A DNA stretch of 11,240 nucleotides from Vulcanisaeta sp. UBA163 (lineage in GTDB: Archaea > Thermoproteota > Thermoprotei > Thermoproteales > Thermocladiaceae): assembly GCA_002496475.1 (NCBI GenBank), contig DAJV01000046.1:1-11240 (forward strand), given 5' to 3'. Of the stretch, positions 1-6,251 are shown in pieces. Both the position numbers and the translations under genes were made by a program. The first letter of the stretch is position 1. Each line of letters starts with the position of its first letter. The notes beneath the pieces are model-generated. The model worked only from the letters and a program-made list of their open reading frames with translations, did not search any database and had not been told where the DNA came from.

Positions 1-423
1 GTCGTTATAGCAGCGACGAATAGGGCGGACATAATGGATCCAGCGTTGCTTAGGCCAGGGAGATTCGACAGAATCGTATACGTACCACCACCCGATGAGA
101 ACGCTAGGTTCGAAATACTCAAGGTTCATATTAGGGGCTTGAGATTGTCTGATGATGTTAAGAATACTGATCATAAGTACCTCAGGGACTTGGCGAGGAG
201 AACCGAGGGCTATACTGGCGCTGACTTGGCGGCATTGGTCAGGGAGGCAGCAATGCTGGCACTTAGGGAAACAATTAGGAGTAACACTGATCAAGTGAAG
301 CCTGTTGGAATTGAGCACTTTGAGGAGGCTCTGAAAGTTGTTCCACCATCACTGGCTAAGCAGGATATCACCAGGTTTGAGGAGATGGCAAGGAATTTAA
401 GGAGGGCATTAAGGGGTCTCTGA
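1..423 (+). CDS. CDC48/VCP-type AAA+ ATPase, C-terminal fragment
   Basis: The reading frame is open from base 1, so only the last 140 residues are present. The fragment begins at the end of an AAA+ module: sensor-1 (AATN) at residues 5-8, then the second region of homology with the arginine-finger stretch DPALLRPGRFDR around residues 13-24. The small helical lid follows, with its sensor-2 region GYTGADLAALVREAA near residues 66-80. This pattern is typical of the D2 ring of CDC48/VAT unfoldases, which extract and unfold proteins, often for the proteasome. The tail ends in RALRGL and I see no HbYX proteasome-docking motif. Walker A and B lie outside the window, so a single-ring AAA protein cannot be excluded. 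The last 15 bases overlap the end of the convergent acetyltransferase gene. Confidence 0.88.
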   Translation, partial: VVIAATNRADIMDPALLRPGRFDRIVYVPPPDENARFEILKVHIRGLRLSDDVKNTDHKYLRDLARRTEGYTGADLAALVREAAMLALRETIRSNTDQVKPVGIEHFEEALKVVPPSLAKQDITRFEEMARNLRRALRGL

Positions 424-1119
424 TTTTTCATATGTTGTTCTCTTCCTTATGAATTCATCCACGGAATAAATAGGCCTTGCAGGTACACCGGCGATAACCA
501 CGCCTGGTGGTACATCCTTAGTCACTACGGAGCCTGCCGCCACCACAGCGTTTTCGCCAATTTCAATACCGGCTATTAGGGTTGAATTAGCTCCTATAAC
601 CGCGTTCTTCCTTATCCTGACCCCATCAAGTCTCTTGCTTGGTGGGTATTTATCATTGGTTATAACCACATTGGGGCCCAGGAATACGTTATCCTCTATT
701 ACGGTACCCCTTGGTATGTAGACCATGCTCTGTATACTAACGTTGTTTCCAATCACGGTTTCTCCATCTATAATAACGCCTGTTCCAATCCTGGTACCAT
801 TGCCAATCTTCGTTCTTTCTCTAATTAATGCATTGTGCCCTGTCTCTACGTTATCGCCTACTTCCACGTCTTCATAAATAATAACATTACTCCTGATTAT
901 GCACTCCCTCCCTATTACGGCACCATTACTATTTTCACTCATTAATTCATTGAGGTTCAGCCTATTCCTCATATTCATGAGCTTCGCCCTAATTGGGTGT
1001 CCTATGATTACGAAGGGCTCTATTATTGTGCCTTCATTAATTATCGAAGGTCCTAACACCACCGCCTCACCGCTAATACTTTTACTAAGAACCTTGGCTT
1101 TTGGTGATATGTATGCCAT
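409..1119 (-). CDS. Left-handed beta-helix (hexapeptide repeat) acyl/acetyltransferase
   Basis: This 236-residue protein is built almost entirely of imperfect hexapeptide repeats of the form (I/V)-G-x-x-x-x, the signature of trimeric left-handed beta-helix acyltransferases. The segment IEDNVFLGPNVVITNDKYPP near residues 141-160 and the closing G-V-P-A-R-P turn near residues 211-216 are characteristic of the WxcM/WlbB/PglD branch, which N-acetylates amino-sugar nucleotides. A role in making sugars for N-glycans or surface polysaccharide is therefore plausible but inferred. No neighbouring nucleotide-sugar gene supports a specific substrate. The start is ATG at 1119, about 26 bases from the centre of the shared A/T box, which implies a leaderless mRNA. 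Its stop lies inside the convergent ATPase gene (15-base overlap). Confidence 0.85.
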   Translation of the reverse strand: MAYISPKAKVLSKSISGEAVVLGPSIINEGTIIEPFVIIGHPIRAKLMNMRNRLNLNELMSENSNGAVIGRECIIRSNVIIYEDVEVGDNVETGHNALIRERTKIGNGTRIGTGVIIDGETVIGNNVSIQSMVYIPRGTVIEDNVFLGPNVVITNDKYPPSKRLDGVRIRKNAVIGANSTLIAGIEIGENAVVAAGSVVTKDVPPGVVIAGVPARPIYSVDEFIRKRTTYEKSETP

Positions 1120-1137
1120 TGACCTATTATCATGAGA

Positions 1138-1148
1138 TAAATATTTAA
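1138..1148. promoter_or_regulatory. Shared bidirectional TATA box
   Basis: The A/T box TAAATATTTA (1138-1147, a perfect 10-bp palindrome, followed by A) is the only strong TATA-like element in the 52-base divergent spacer. The midpoint between the two ATGs (1119 and 1172) is 1145.5, inside this box. It therefore sits about 26-29 bases upstream of both starts, the canonical TATA-to-start distance for leaderless archaeal transcripts in both directions. Confidence 0.7.
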
Positions 1149-1171
1149 GTAATTCCTGTGTATCTACTGTA

Positions 1172-1750
1172 ATGGGTTATTATCCAACACCACCGCCTCC
1201 ACGTGAAGACCCAATAACCAGGATACTTAGGGAGCTTATTAATCTCAGTAATAAGGTTGATCAATTATCCAAGGACTTAGGCGACCTTAATGCCAAGGTT
1301 GATGGGCTTGAGACCAGGGTTAATGAAATCGAGAAGTCATTATCAAGCATTATTAAGGCCCAGGAATTAATTGCGGGAATAACACCACAGAGCATGACTG
1401 AATTAGCCAGTATGCTATCTAATACCCTGAGGGAGCTGACTAGGATTGAGGCTTCATTAATTGCATATAGGGATTTCATGTCTTCGATACAGGGTAAGAT
1501 TGAGAATGCCGTGGATCTCCTTGCGAAGGTATCTACGGACCTAAGGGAGTATAGGGCATTAGATGTTAACCAGGTTGTTGAGATTACTAATCAATTATCC
1601 AATGTTGCTACGAGACTTGCGGAACTTCAGAGGCTTATTGAGGAGCAGGGTATTAGGTTGATTTCTGAGTATAGAAAAAGTTCTGAGACCATTGAAGGTC
1701 TTAAGTCAGTTATTTTGGATTTTCTGGATAAGGGCACTGGTAAATCCTGA
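1172..1750 (+). CDS. Coiled-coil protein of unknown function (192 aa)
   Basis: I do not recognise a family. Visible parts: a short Tyr/Pro-rich N-terminus (YYPTPPPP, residues 3-10); a regular heptad coiled coil from about residue 15 to 65 (LINLSNKVDQLSKDLGDL and onward); a break at a Gly-Ile-Thr-Pro segment near residue 70; then further amphipathic helices from about 75 to 185. There is no signal peptide and no membrane segment. The ATG at 1172 lies about 27 bases from the divergent TATA box, so the mRNA is probably leaderless. A pyrimidine-rich tract follows the stop, and then comes a second, much longer coiled-coil gene on the same strand. Their adjacency suggests a shared structural or scaffold role (inference). 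General resemblance to tropomyosin- or SMC-like heptads should not be read as homology. Confidence 0.8.
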   Translation: MGYYPTPPPPREDPITRILRELINLSNKVDQLSKDLGDLNAKVDGLETRVNEIEKSLSSIIKAQELIAGITPQSMTELASMLSNTLRELTRIEASLIAYRDFMSSIQGKIENAVDLLAKVSTDLREYRALDVNQVVEITNQLSNVATRLAELQRLIEEQGIRLISEYRKSSETIEGLKSVILDFLDKGTGKS

Positions 1751-1770
1751 CTTCTTTTTCTTTCAATTTC
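1751..1770 (+). terminator. T-rich transcription terminator
   Basis: A 20-base pyrimidine tract, 14 of its bases T and including a run of five T, begins immediately after the stop codon at 1750. Archaeal RNA polymerase terminates at such T-tracts without a hairpin. Read-through into the next coiled-coil gene remains possible. Confidence 0.45.
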
Positions 1771-1776
1771 ATTTAG

Positions 1777-1797
1777 AATAATAAAAGCAAAATATAT
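1777..1797 (+). promoter_or_regulatory. Two candidate TATA boxes before the long coiled-coil gene
   Basis: AATAATAAAAG (1777-1786) is centred about 24 bases before TTG 1806. AAAATATAT (1789-1797) is centred about 31 bases before GTG 1824. Each fits a leaderless transcript for one of the two possible start codons, so the pair does not settle the start. Confidence 0.4.
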
Positions 1798-1805
1798 TAG
1801 TTCCC

Positions 1806-3284
1806 TTGTTTAAAATACGTAACGTGTTTAGACAGCCTAAGGAGTACACAGAGCTTTATCAGAGGATTAACGACATAAGCAACTTACTCCAGAACTTCCA
1901 GCAGAGTATTCAAGCATTATTAACGAATGCCAACCAGATCCAGAAGAGTATTCAAACTATTTCATCTGGAATCGAGAGAAGTGATAAAAGTATTCAAGAT
2001 GCCATTAAGGTCATTAACTCCTCTACAGTCGACATAGCCAATAGAGTCACCCAGATGAATGCAATAGTTAATCAATTCGGCGATACAAGCAAGAAATTAA
2101 TGGACTCCCTATTTGATGCCCTTGACAAAATAAATAATTTGCTCGATAAACTCCAGGGCCTGTCGGGTAGTATGCAGCAAAGCCTCACGAGTGCAACAAC
2201 GACCCTTGAGACAATAAATAATAACGTTAAGGAGCTTAATGCTAAGATCGAGGGTGGCGTTGATAAAGCATCAACTCTCGTTTCAGAAGTCTCTAAGCTA
2301 AGTAACCTACTGGCTGAGTTGAATAAGGTGTATAATGAGGTTTTAGGTAGGGAGAAGGACCTAGAAAGCAAACTGCTTGATGTAAGTAGGAGGGAAAGTG
2401 ATGTTACTATTAAGGAGAGGACTATAGAGGAATTTAGACAGAGGTTAGAAAGCGATAGGAAGGCGCTTGAGGAGGAGAAGGCTAAGTTGGCTGAAATGAG
2501 TAATGTAATGGCGTCCTTAGTGGTGCTGTCGAATCAACTGGCCTCGAGACTAAGCGAGCTTGATAATAGGGAGAAGGCACTGAGCGAGAGGGAGAAGGCA
2601 CTTGGCGAGAAGGAGACTAAGCTTAGGGATTGGGAAATGGAATTGAAAGCACGTGAACAAAGGCTTGAAATGGAGGCTGTCAGGATCGACGCTGAGAATG
2701 CAAGACTTAGGGAGTTGGAGAAGAGGGAGCAGGAGATTAAGGAGAGACTTGAGCAATTGGCTAGGAGGGAGGCTGAGCTTAAGGAGTTTGAGAAGAAATT
2801 GAATGATAGACAGGAGACACTGAATAAACTCGAGACTGAACTTAAGGACAAAGAGAGCAAACTGAGTACCCTAGAGAATCTACTTAAGGAGAGGGAAGGT
2901 GCGCTAAAGAATCTTGATGAGGAGATTAATAAGAGGAGGAAGGAAATCATGGAGAAGCTTGAACCACTAATGACGAAACTACTCGAAGAAGAGAAGAGAC
3001 TCACGGATTGGGAAAAGAGACTCCTTGATAAGGAGAGGGAGTTAATGAATTACCAGAGGGCATTGATAATTAGGGAAAATACGCTTGTCGAACTAAGGGA
3101 GAAACTCGATAGAGAGAGGGAGGAGCTAGAGAGTAAAATGAAGGAGGTATCAAGGATTGAGAACGAGTGCCAGGACATACGTAAGAAATATGAGCAATTG
3201 CTCAAGGAGAGGGAAGAGCTAATGAAGATAATTGAGAGCAAGGATAAGGAGCTAAATCAACTAAGGGCATTAATAAAGAAATAA
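1806..3284 (+). CDS. Long coiled-coil protein with 28 contiguous heptads (up to 492 aa)
   Basis: No family is recognised. Residues about 10-175 are helical, Gln/Asn/Ser/Thr-rich and resemble the cytoplasmic coiled coils of chemoreceptors in composition (repeated Q-S-I-Q, S-I-Q-T-I-S). From about residue 176 the chain becomes strongly charged. Residues 254-449 parse as 28 consecutive heptads with no skip. Leu/Ile occupies position a in blocks 1-7 and 21-28, and position d in blocks 8-20. Two DWE heptads (residues 275 and 401) lie exactly 18 heptads apart, hinting at internal duplication. The C-terminus ends LRALIKK. There is no transmembrane segment, Walker motif or globular head, so it is not a complete SMC/Rad50. 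The start is ambiguous: TTG 1806 gives the full length, and GTG 1824 (residue 7) fits the nearer TATA box. A filament, tether or spacer role is inference only. Confidence 0.85.
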   Translation: MFKIRNVFRQPKEYTELYQRINDISNLLQNFQQSIQALLTNANQIQKSIQTISSGIERSDKSIQDAIKVINSSTVDIANRVTQMNAIVNQFGDTSKKLMDSLFDALDKINNLLDKLQGLSGSMQQSLTSATTTLETINNNVKELNAKIEGGVDKASTLVSEVSKLSNLLAELNKVYNEVLGREKDLESKLLDVSRRESDVTIKERTIEEFRQRLESDRKALEEEKAKLAEMSNVMASLVVLSNQLASRLSELDNREKALSEREKALGEKETKLRDWEMELKAREQRLEMEAVRIDAENARLRELEKREQEIKERLEQLARREAELKEFEKKLNDRQETLNKLETELKDKESKLSTLENLLKEREGALKNLDEEINKRRKEIMEKLEPLMTKLLEEEKRLTDWEKRLLDKERELMNYQRALIIRENTLVELREKLDREREELESKMKEVSRIENECQDIRKKYEQLLKEREELMKIIESKDKELNQLRALIKK

Positions 3285-3297
3285 ATTCCTTAGATTA

Positions 3298-3621
3298 TTA
3301 AATGACAATAATGAGTACATATGTAAATACAAGGATAATATTAACAATATTTAGTCCCAATGCAAAGAATGCGATGATCCTCTTCAGCCTCCCCACAATC
3401 AATTCCTTATCAGTGTACGCGGTATTAACATCATACCAGGACTGCTTTATGGAGAGGAACGAAACAAAGAAACTAATTAACGCCAGTACAAGCACGGTTA
3501 CTTCAAGCGTGAAGTTGCCCTTACTAGGCAGGTACGTGCCTGCCAATGAAGACAATAGGAGGAAGTACAGGATAACTGCAAACGTTATTGCGATCACCAA
3601 CAACCTAGACATAACCATCAC
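3298..3621 (-). CDS. Small three-helix membrane protein, coupled to lysS
   Basis: This unrecognised protein of 106-107 residues has three hydrophobic segments at about residues 5-28, 40-60 and 84-107. The second and third are separated by a polar Lys/Tyr/Asp-rich loop. The start is either GTG 3621, whose last two bases plus the next A form the lysS stop (4-base overlap), or the adjacent ATG 3618 (1-base overlap). Either way its translation is probably coupled to lysS by termination-reinitiation. The antisense frame over the same bases is less convincing because this frame gives clean membrane helices. It ends 13 bases from the convergent coiled-coil gene. No function can be assigned. Confidence 0.75.
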   Translation of the reverse strand: MMVMSRLLVIAITFAVILYFLLLSSLAGTYLPSKGNFTLEVTVLVLALISFFVSFLSIKQSWYDVNTAYTDKELIVGRLKRIIAFFALGLNIVNIILVFTYVLIIVI

Positions 3622-5273
3622 CTCAACACCTCACTTAACCTATTTAGTACAAAGTCCTTACCCAGCATTGCCAGGTATGGTGCAATCCTAGGACCGCTTG
3701 GTCTACCAAAGAATACTAAGTATGTTGCCTCAAAAAATACCCTCTCGGCGTTCTTATCCTCCCTGGGCACCCTCTTCATTGCCTCCTTAATGTTCTCTTC
3801 ATTCCATACATCAATCCTCTCAAGTTCCTGGCGTAATAGTCTCAATTTTTCCTTCTGTATGCTCGATAATGATTCTTTTACAGAGGCAGGCATTTCCTCG
3901 AGCACCTTAATCCTATAGGTCTCTGGCGCATACTTACTTACCCAGTTACGGGCCTTAACCAATCTATTCCTAATTCTCTCACGGGATAAATCATCCAAGT
4001 CCTTACTTAAGATCTTTGTTTCTCTCAATCTCTTAGTAACCCTCTCCATAAGCTCATCATCAGTGAGCGACTGCGGTAATGTCTGTATTAAAGCCACGGC
4101 GTGTAGATACGGCAACTGAAACGGCATCTCCCTAGGGAGTGGCTTCCTCAGTTGTGCATATTCATATGACCTAGTAATTAAATCCAAGTAATCCTTCTCC
4201 TTGGGGCTCGGCTTATCGACACCGTAGTAAAGTCTCTCGGCCCTATCATAAATATCAGTATATTGATAAATAGCATCAAGGCTAAAGGTCAACCTCTTAG
4301 TGGGCTCATGGAATATGTAGATGTACCTAAGGACCTCAGGTTCAGCAACCTCAACCCACTCCCTAGGCGTGAAGCCTATGAAGTCACTACTGCCCATATC
4401 ACCCACGTCCTTACCATTAACCACATAACCAACCCATTCATACCAAGTACCTAGTGGTGGATCAACACCGTAGACCACCTTGGCGATTTCCACCGCGGAA
4501 TCCCTGGAACCACCTGGCATTGCATGGTCTTTACCATAGGGCTCAAAAACAACCTGTAACGTGTACCAAATACCAACCCACTCAACCCTCCATGGGAGTT
4601 TACCCTCAGTTAACTTTGTTTTACCTACATGGCCACAGTACGTGCATTTATACTCAACTTCATACTTATCAAGATCAAGCTTAGTGACCTCCGCAGTACC
4701 AATCCTACCACAGTTCTCACAGATAGGCTCAAAGGGAATCCAATCCCTCGAGTATGGGTTTCTACCCCTATACTTATTAATGACCTCGATCAACTTTTCC
4801 CTATTTCTCATGGTCATTACTATGAACTCCCTCATCCTAGGATGCTCCCTATACATCTCGCCGGTTGTTATGACCTCCACATTCTTAGCGAAGTAACTCA
4901 AGTAATCACCGAAGTCCCTCCAGTAGTGGTCAACCCATGACTTATGACAACCCTTAGGATCAGGTACACGCTCAAGGGGCCACTCAATGTACTTCCTACC
5001 AATGTCAGGGTTTAGGAACTGCTCGAGTTGCTTATCCTTGCCCTTCCAGGGATCCACAGTATATAAAGTCAAGACCTGCCTAACCCTCAGTCCCGCATCC
5101 CTCAGCCTTTCAGCAATGACACTATTCAGTATTATCTCACCCCTAAGCCTACCAATGTGCTGAAGCCCCGAGACACTTAAGCCACCATTAAGTACGCAAT
5201 CATCTCTACCCTCACTGCGACATCTCTCAAGAACTTGGTTCACTATCCTATCGACCCAATGAGTATAGCTCAT
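3618..5273 (-). CDS. lysS: Lysyl-tRNA synthetase, class I
   Basis: This enzyme charges tRNA-Lys with lysine in the cytosol. Numbered from ATG 5273 (551 residues), the HIGH signature is HIGR at 39-42 within SGLQHIGRLRGE, the typical class I LysRS context. A four-cysteine zinc knuckle follows (C185-x2-C188 and C210-x2-C213), then the conserved LPWRVEW and EPYGKDH segments, and a KMSKS-equivalent MGSS at 293-296. The helical anticodon-binding region fills the C-terminal half. Length and motif order are normal. An upstream in-frame TTG at 5291 would add six residues, but a TATA box centred near 5302 puts transcription start at about 5275, so ATG 5273 is the better start and the mRNA is leaderless. 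The stop overlaps the start of a small membrane protein gene. Confidence 0.95.
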   Translation of the reverse strand: MSYTHWVDRIVNQVLERCRSEGRDDCVLNGGLSVSGLQHIGRLRGEIILNSVIAERLRDAGLRVRQVLTLYTVDPWKGKDKQLEQFLNPDIGRKYIEWPLERVPDPKGCHKSWVDHYWRDFGDYLSYFAKNVEVITTGEMYREHPRMREFIVMTMRNREKLIEVINKYRGRNPYSRDWIPFEPICENCGRIGTAEVTKLDLDKYEVEYKCTYCGHVGKTKLTEGKLPWRVEWVGIWYTLQVVFEPYGKDHAMPGGSRDSAVEIAKVVYGVDPPLGTWYEWVGYVVNGKDVGDMGSSDFIGFTPREWVEVAEPEVLRYIYIFHEPTKRLTFSLDAIYQYTDIYDRAERLYYGVDKPSPKEKDYLDLITRSYEYAQLRKPLPREMPFQLPYLHAVALIQTLPQSLTDDELMERVTKRLRETKILSKDLDDLSRERIRNRLVKARNWVSKYAPETYRIKVLEEMPASVKESLSSIQKEKLRLLRQELERIDVWNEENIKEAMKRVPREDKNAERVFFEATYLVFFGRPSGPRIAPYLAMLGKDFVLNRLSEVLR

Positions 5274-5296
5274 TAATGATAATGGATCCAAGGACT

Positions 5297-5306
5297 AATT
5301 TATAAG
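5297..5306 (-). promoter_or_regulatory. TATA box of lysS
   Basis: CTTATAAATT on the minus strand is centred about 28-29 bases upstream of ATG 5273. It places the transcription start downstream of the alternative TTG 5291, which excludes that start. Confidence 0.7.
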
Positions 5307-5377
5307 TTATCCCAATTAAAATAATGCCACTAGAGAACCATTACCACAGTTAATTAAATCGGAAAAGAACGAAGTGA

Positions 5378-5662
5378 TTAACCCCCCTCCGCAGGTGGTA
5401 GGAACACAACCTCGTCATTATTATTGAGCTTTGTAGCCAAGCCATTAAGCCACTCAATAGCCTTACCATTAACCAACACCACGTACTCACCCTTCAACTT
5501 ACCATCGCCATCAAGTACAGCCTCTGTGAACTTGGGATTGAATGTGTGCGAAATCAAATCAATAAGATCACGTATGGAAAGACCATTAGTAACTTCAAGC
5601 TCTAGCTTAAACGTGCCAATAAGCTCATAAAGATCACCGAAAAACTTAACCCTAACCCTCAC
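5378..5662 (-). CDS. MoaD/ThiS/SAMP-like beta-grasp sulfur-carrier or ubiquitin-like protein
   Basis: This 94-residue protein opens with a beta strand, MRVRVKFFGDLYELIG. Its core matches the MoaD pattern: a hydrophobic SIRDLIDLI helix near residues 29-37, then YVVLVNGKAIEWLNG around 60-74. It ends in NNDEVVFLPPAEGG, with the C-terminal Gly-Gly that an E1-like enzyme adenylates. In MoaD this tail becomes a thiocarboxylate donating sulfur to molybdopterin. In archaeal SAMPs it forms isopeptide bonds with target lysines and also serves tRNA thiolation. Sequence alone does not separate these roles, and no E1, MoaE or MoaA gene lies in the window. The start is GTG 5662, about 27 bases from a TATA box. 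It is transcribed toward lysS, which has its own promoter. Confidence 0.88.
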   Translation of the reverse strand: MRVRVKFFGDLYELIGTFKLELEVTNGLSIRDLIDLISHTFNPKFTEAVLDGDGKLKGEYVVLVNGKAIEWLNGLATKLNNNDEVVFLPPAEGG

Positions 5663-5684
5663 AAACCGAGATAAAGACGCAGTA

Positions 5685-5693
5685 CATAAAAAT
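5685..5693 (-). promoter_or_regulatory. TATA box of the MoaD-like gene
   Basis: ATTTTTATG on the minus strand is centred near 5689, 27 bases upstream of GTG 5662. This supports the GTG start and a leaderless mRNA. Confidence 0.65.
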
Positions 5694-5756
5694 CTAACTC
5701 AGCAAAGGGAGAGACCAAAACCTACAAAGGGCACTGAAAAAGTAGACTCAATTCAC

Positions 5757-6142
5757 TCAATTGGTCTTAATAAACCTAAAGTCCTTAATTGGCAGTGAGG
5801 GTCTCTTCAGTATATCTGCCAACTCCTGGGTGCTAAGGAAGGAAATACGATGATTCGCCAAAAACTGGAGAAACGGTCCTCACCCTTACGTAGATCAAGC
5901 CCTATTAACACGCTAGTACGGCTTTTCCAAAAACCCTTCGGAGTATACACGCCATATAGGTCCTTTGCGCTAGCACCGAGCCCAAGCACCACTTCCCTCA
6001 ATGACTTGTCCACCTCAGCATCCTCAACAGAGAACAACCTACCACTATATGTACCATTTCTCAGGTCAACACTACGATTTGTGAAGAGCTTTATTCCTGT
6101 TAAATCATTCAGGAAACTGAGATTAATAGTACCAAAATCCAC
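5757..6142 (-). CDS. Uncharacterised protein with an apparent one-base frameshift (128 aa if restored)
   Basis: The uninterrupted frame runs from GTG 6142 to a stop at 5807 and gives 111 residues, ending in an unlikely tail (WRIIVFPSLAPRSWQIY). If one base is added in the T5 run (plus-strand A5 at 5860-5864), the frame continues after Phe94 as LANHRISFLSTQELADIL and ends KDFRFIKTN at a TGA at 5757-5759. That gives a normal-looking 128-residue protein with an amphipathic helix near the end. This suggests a deletion in a homopolymer (mutation or sequencing error) or a programmed -1 slip at AGT-TTT-TGG. The N-terminal part (DFGTINLSFLNDL) matches no family I know. A weak TATA (GTTTAAGT near 6163-6170) is about 25 bases from GTG 6142. 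Confidence 0.6.
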
Positions 6143-6178
6143 TTGACCAAATGAACTTTATGACTTAAACCCCAGAAT

Positions 6179-6210
6179 ATAAGTCTATCATTGGTTATGA
6201 TAAGTCTATC
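6179..6210. repeat. 11-bp direct repeat, 21-bp period
   Basis: ATAAGTCTATC occurs at 6179-6189 and again at 6200-6210, exactly 21 bases apart (two helical turns). The first copy overlaps a TATA-like CTTATATTC (minus strand, 6175-6183) upstream of the frameshifted gene. It could be a paired regulator site or chance. Confidence 0.4.
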
Positions 6211-6251
6211 TTCCATTCTATAACATCCAAGCTTAGCTTGTATGATTAGAA

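Noticed and set aside
2534..3004. Long minus-strand frame of 156 codons, Ser/Leu/Phe-rich, inside the coiled-coil gene
   Set aside because: It is the antisense of Glu/Lys/Arg-rich heptads, which automatically yields Ser/Leu/Phe and few stops. It has no promoter or natural protein character.
1172..3284. Crenactin/arcadin cytoskeleton cluster
   Set aside because: No actin-like gene is present, and I cannot align either coiled-coil protein to an arcadin by eye.
3302..3691. Plus-strand frame of 129 codons opposite the small membrane protein
   Set aside because: The minus frame gives three clean transmembrane helices and starts exactly at the lysS stop. The plus frame overlaps the end of lysS and has no family features.
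1..5662. A CDC48 plus ubiquitin-like (SAMP) protein-degradation locus
   Set aside because: The two genes are 5 kb apart on opposite strands with unrelated genes between, and no E1, proteasome or JAMM protease gene is visible.
5850..6146. Plus-strand frame of 98 codons over the frameshifted gene
   Set aside because: Composition is Ser/Pro/Arg-rich with no recognisable domain. The minus-strand frame has better composition and continues sensibly after a one-base shift.
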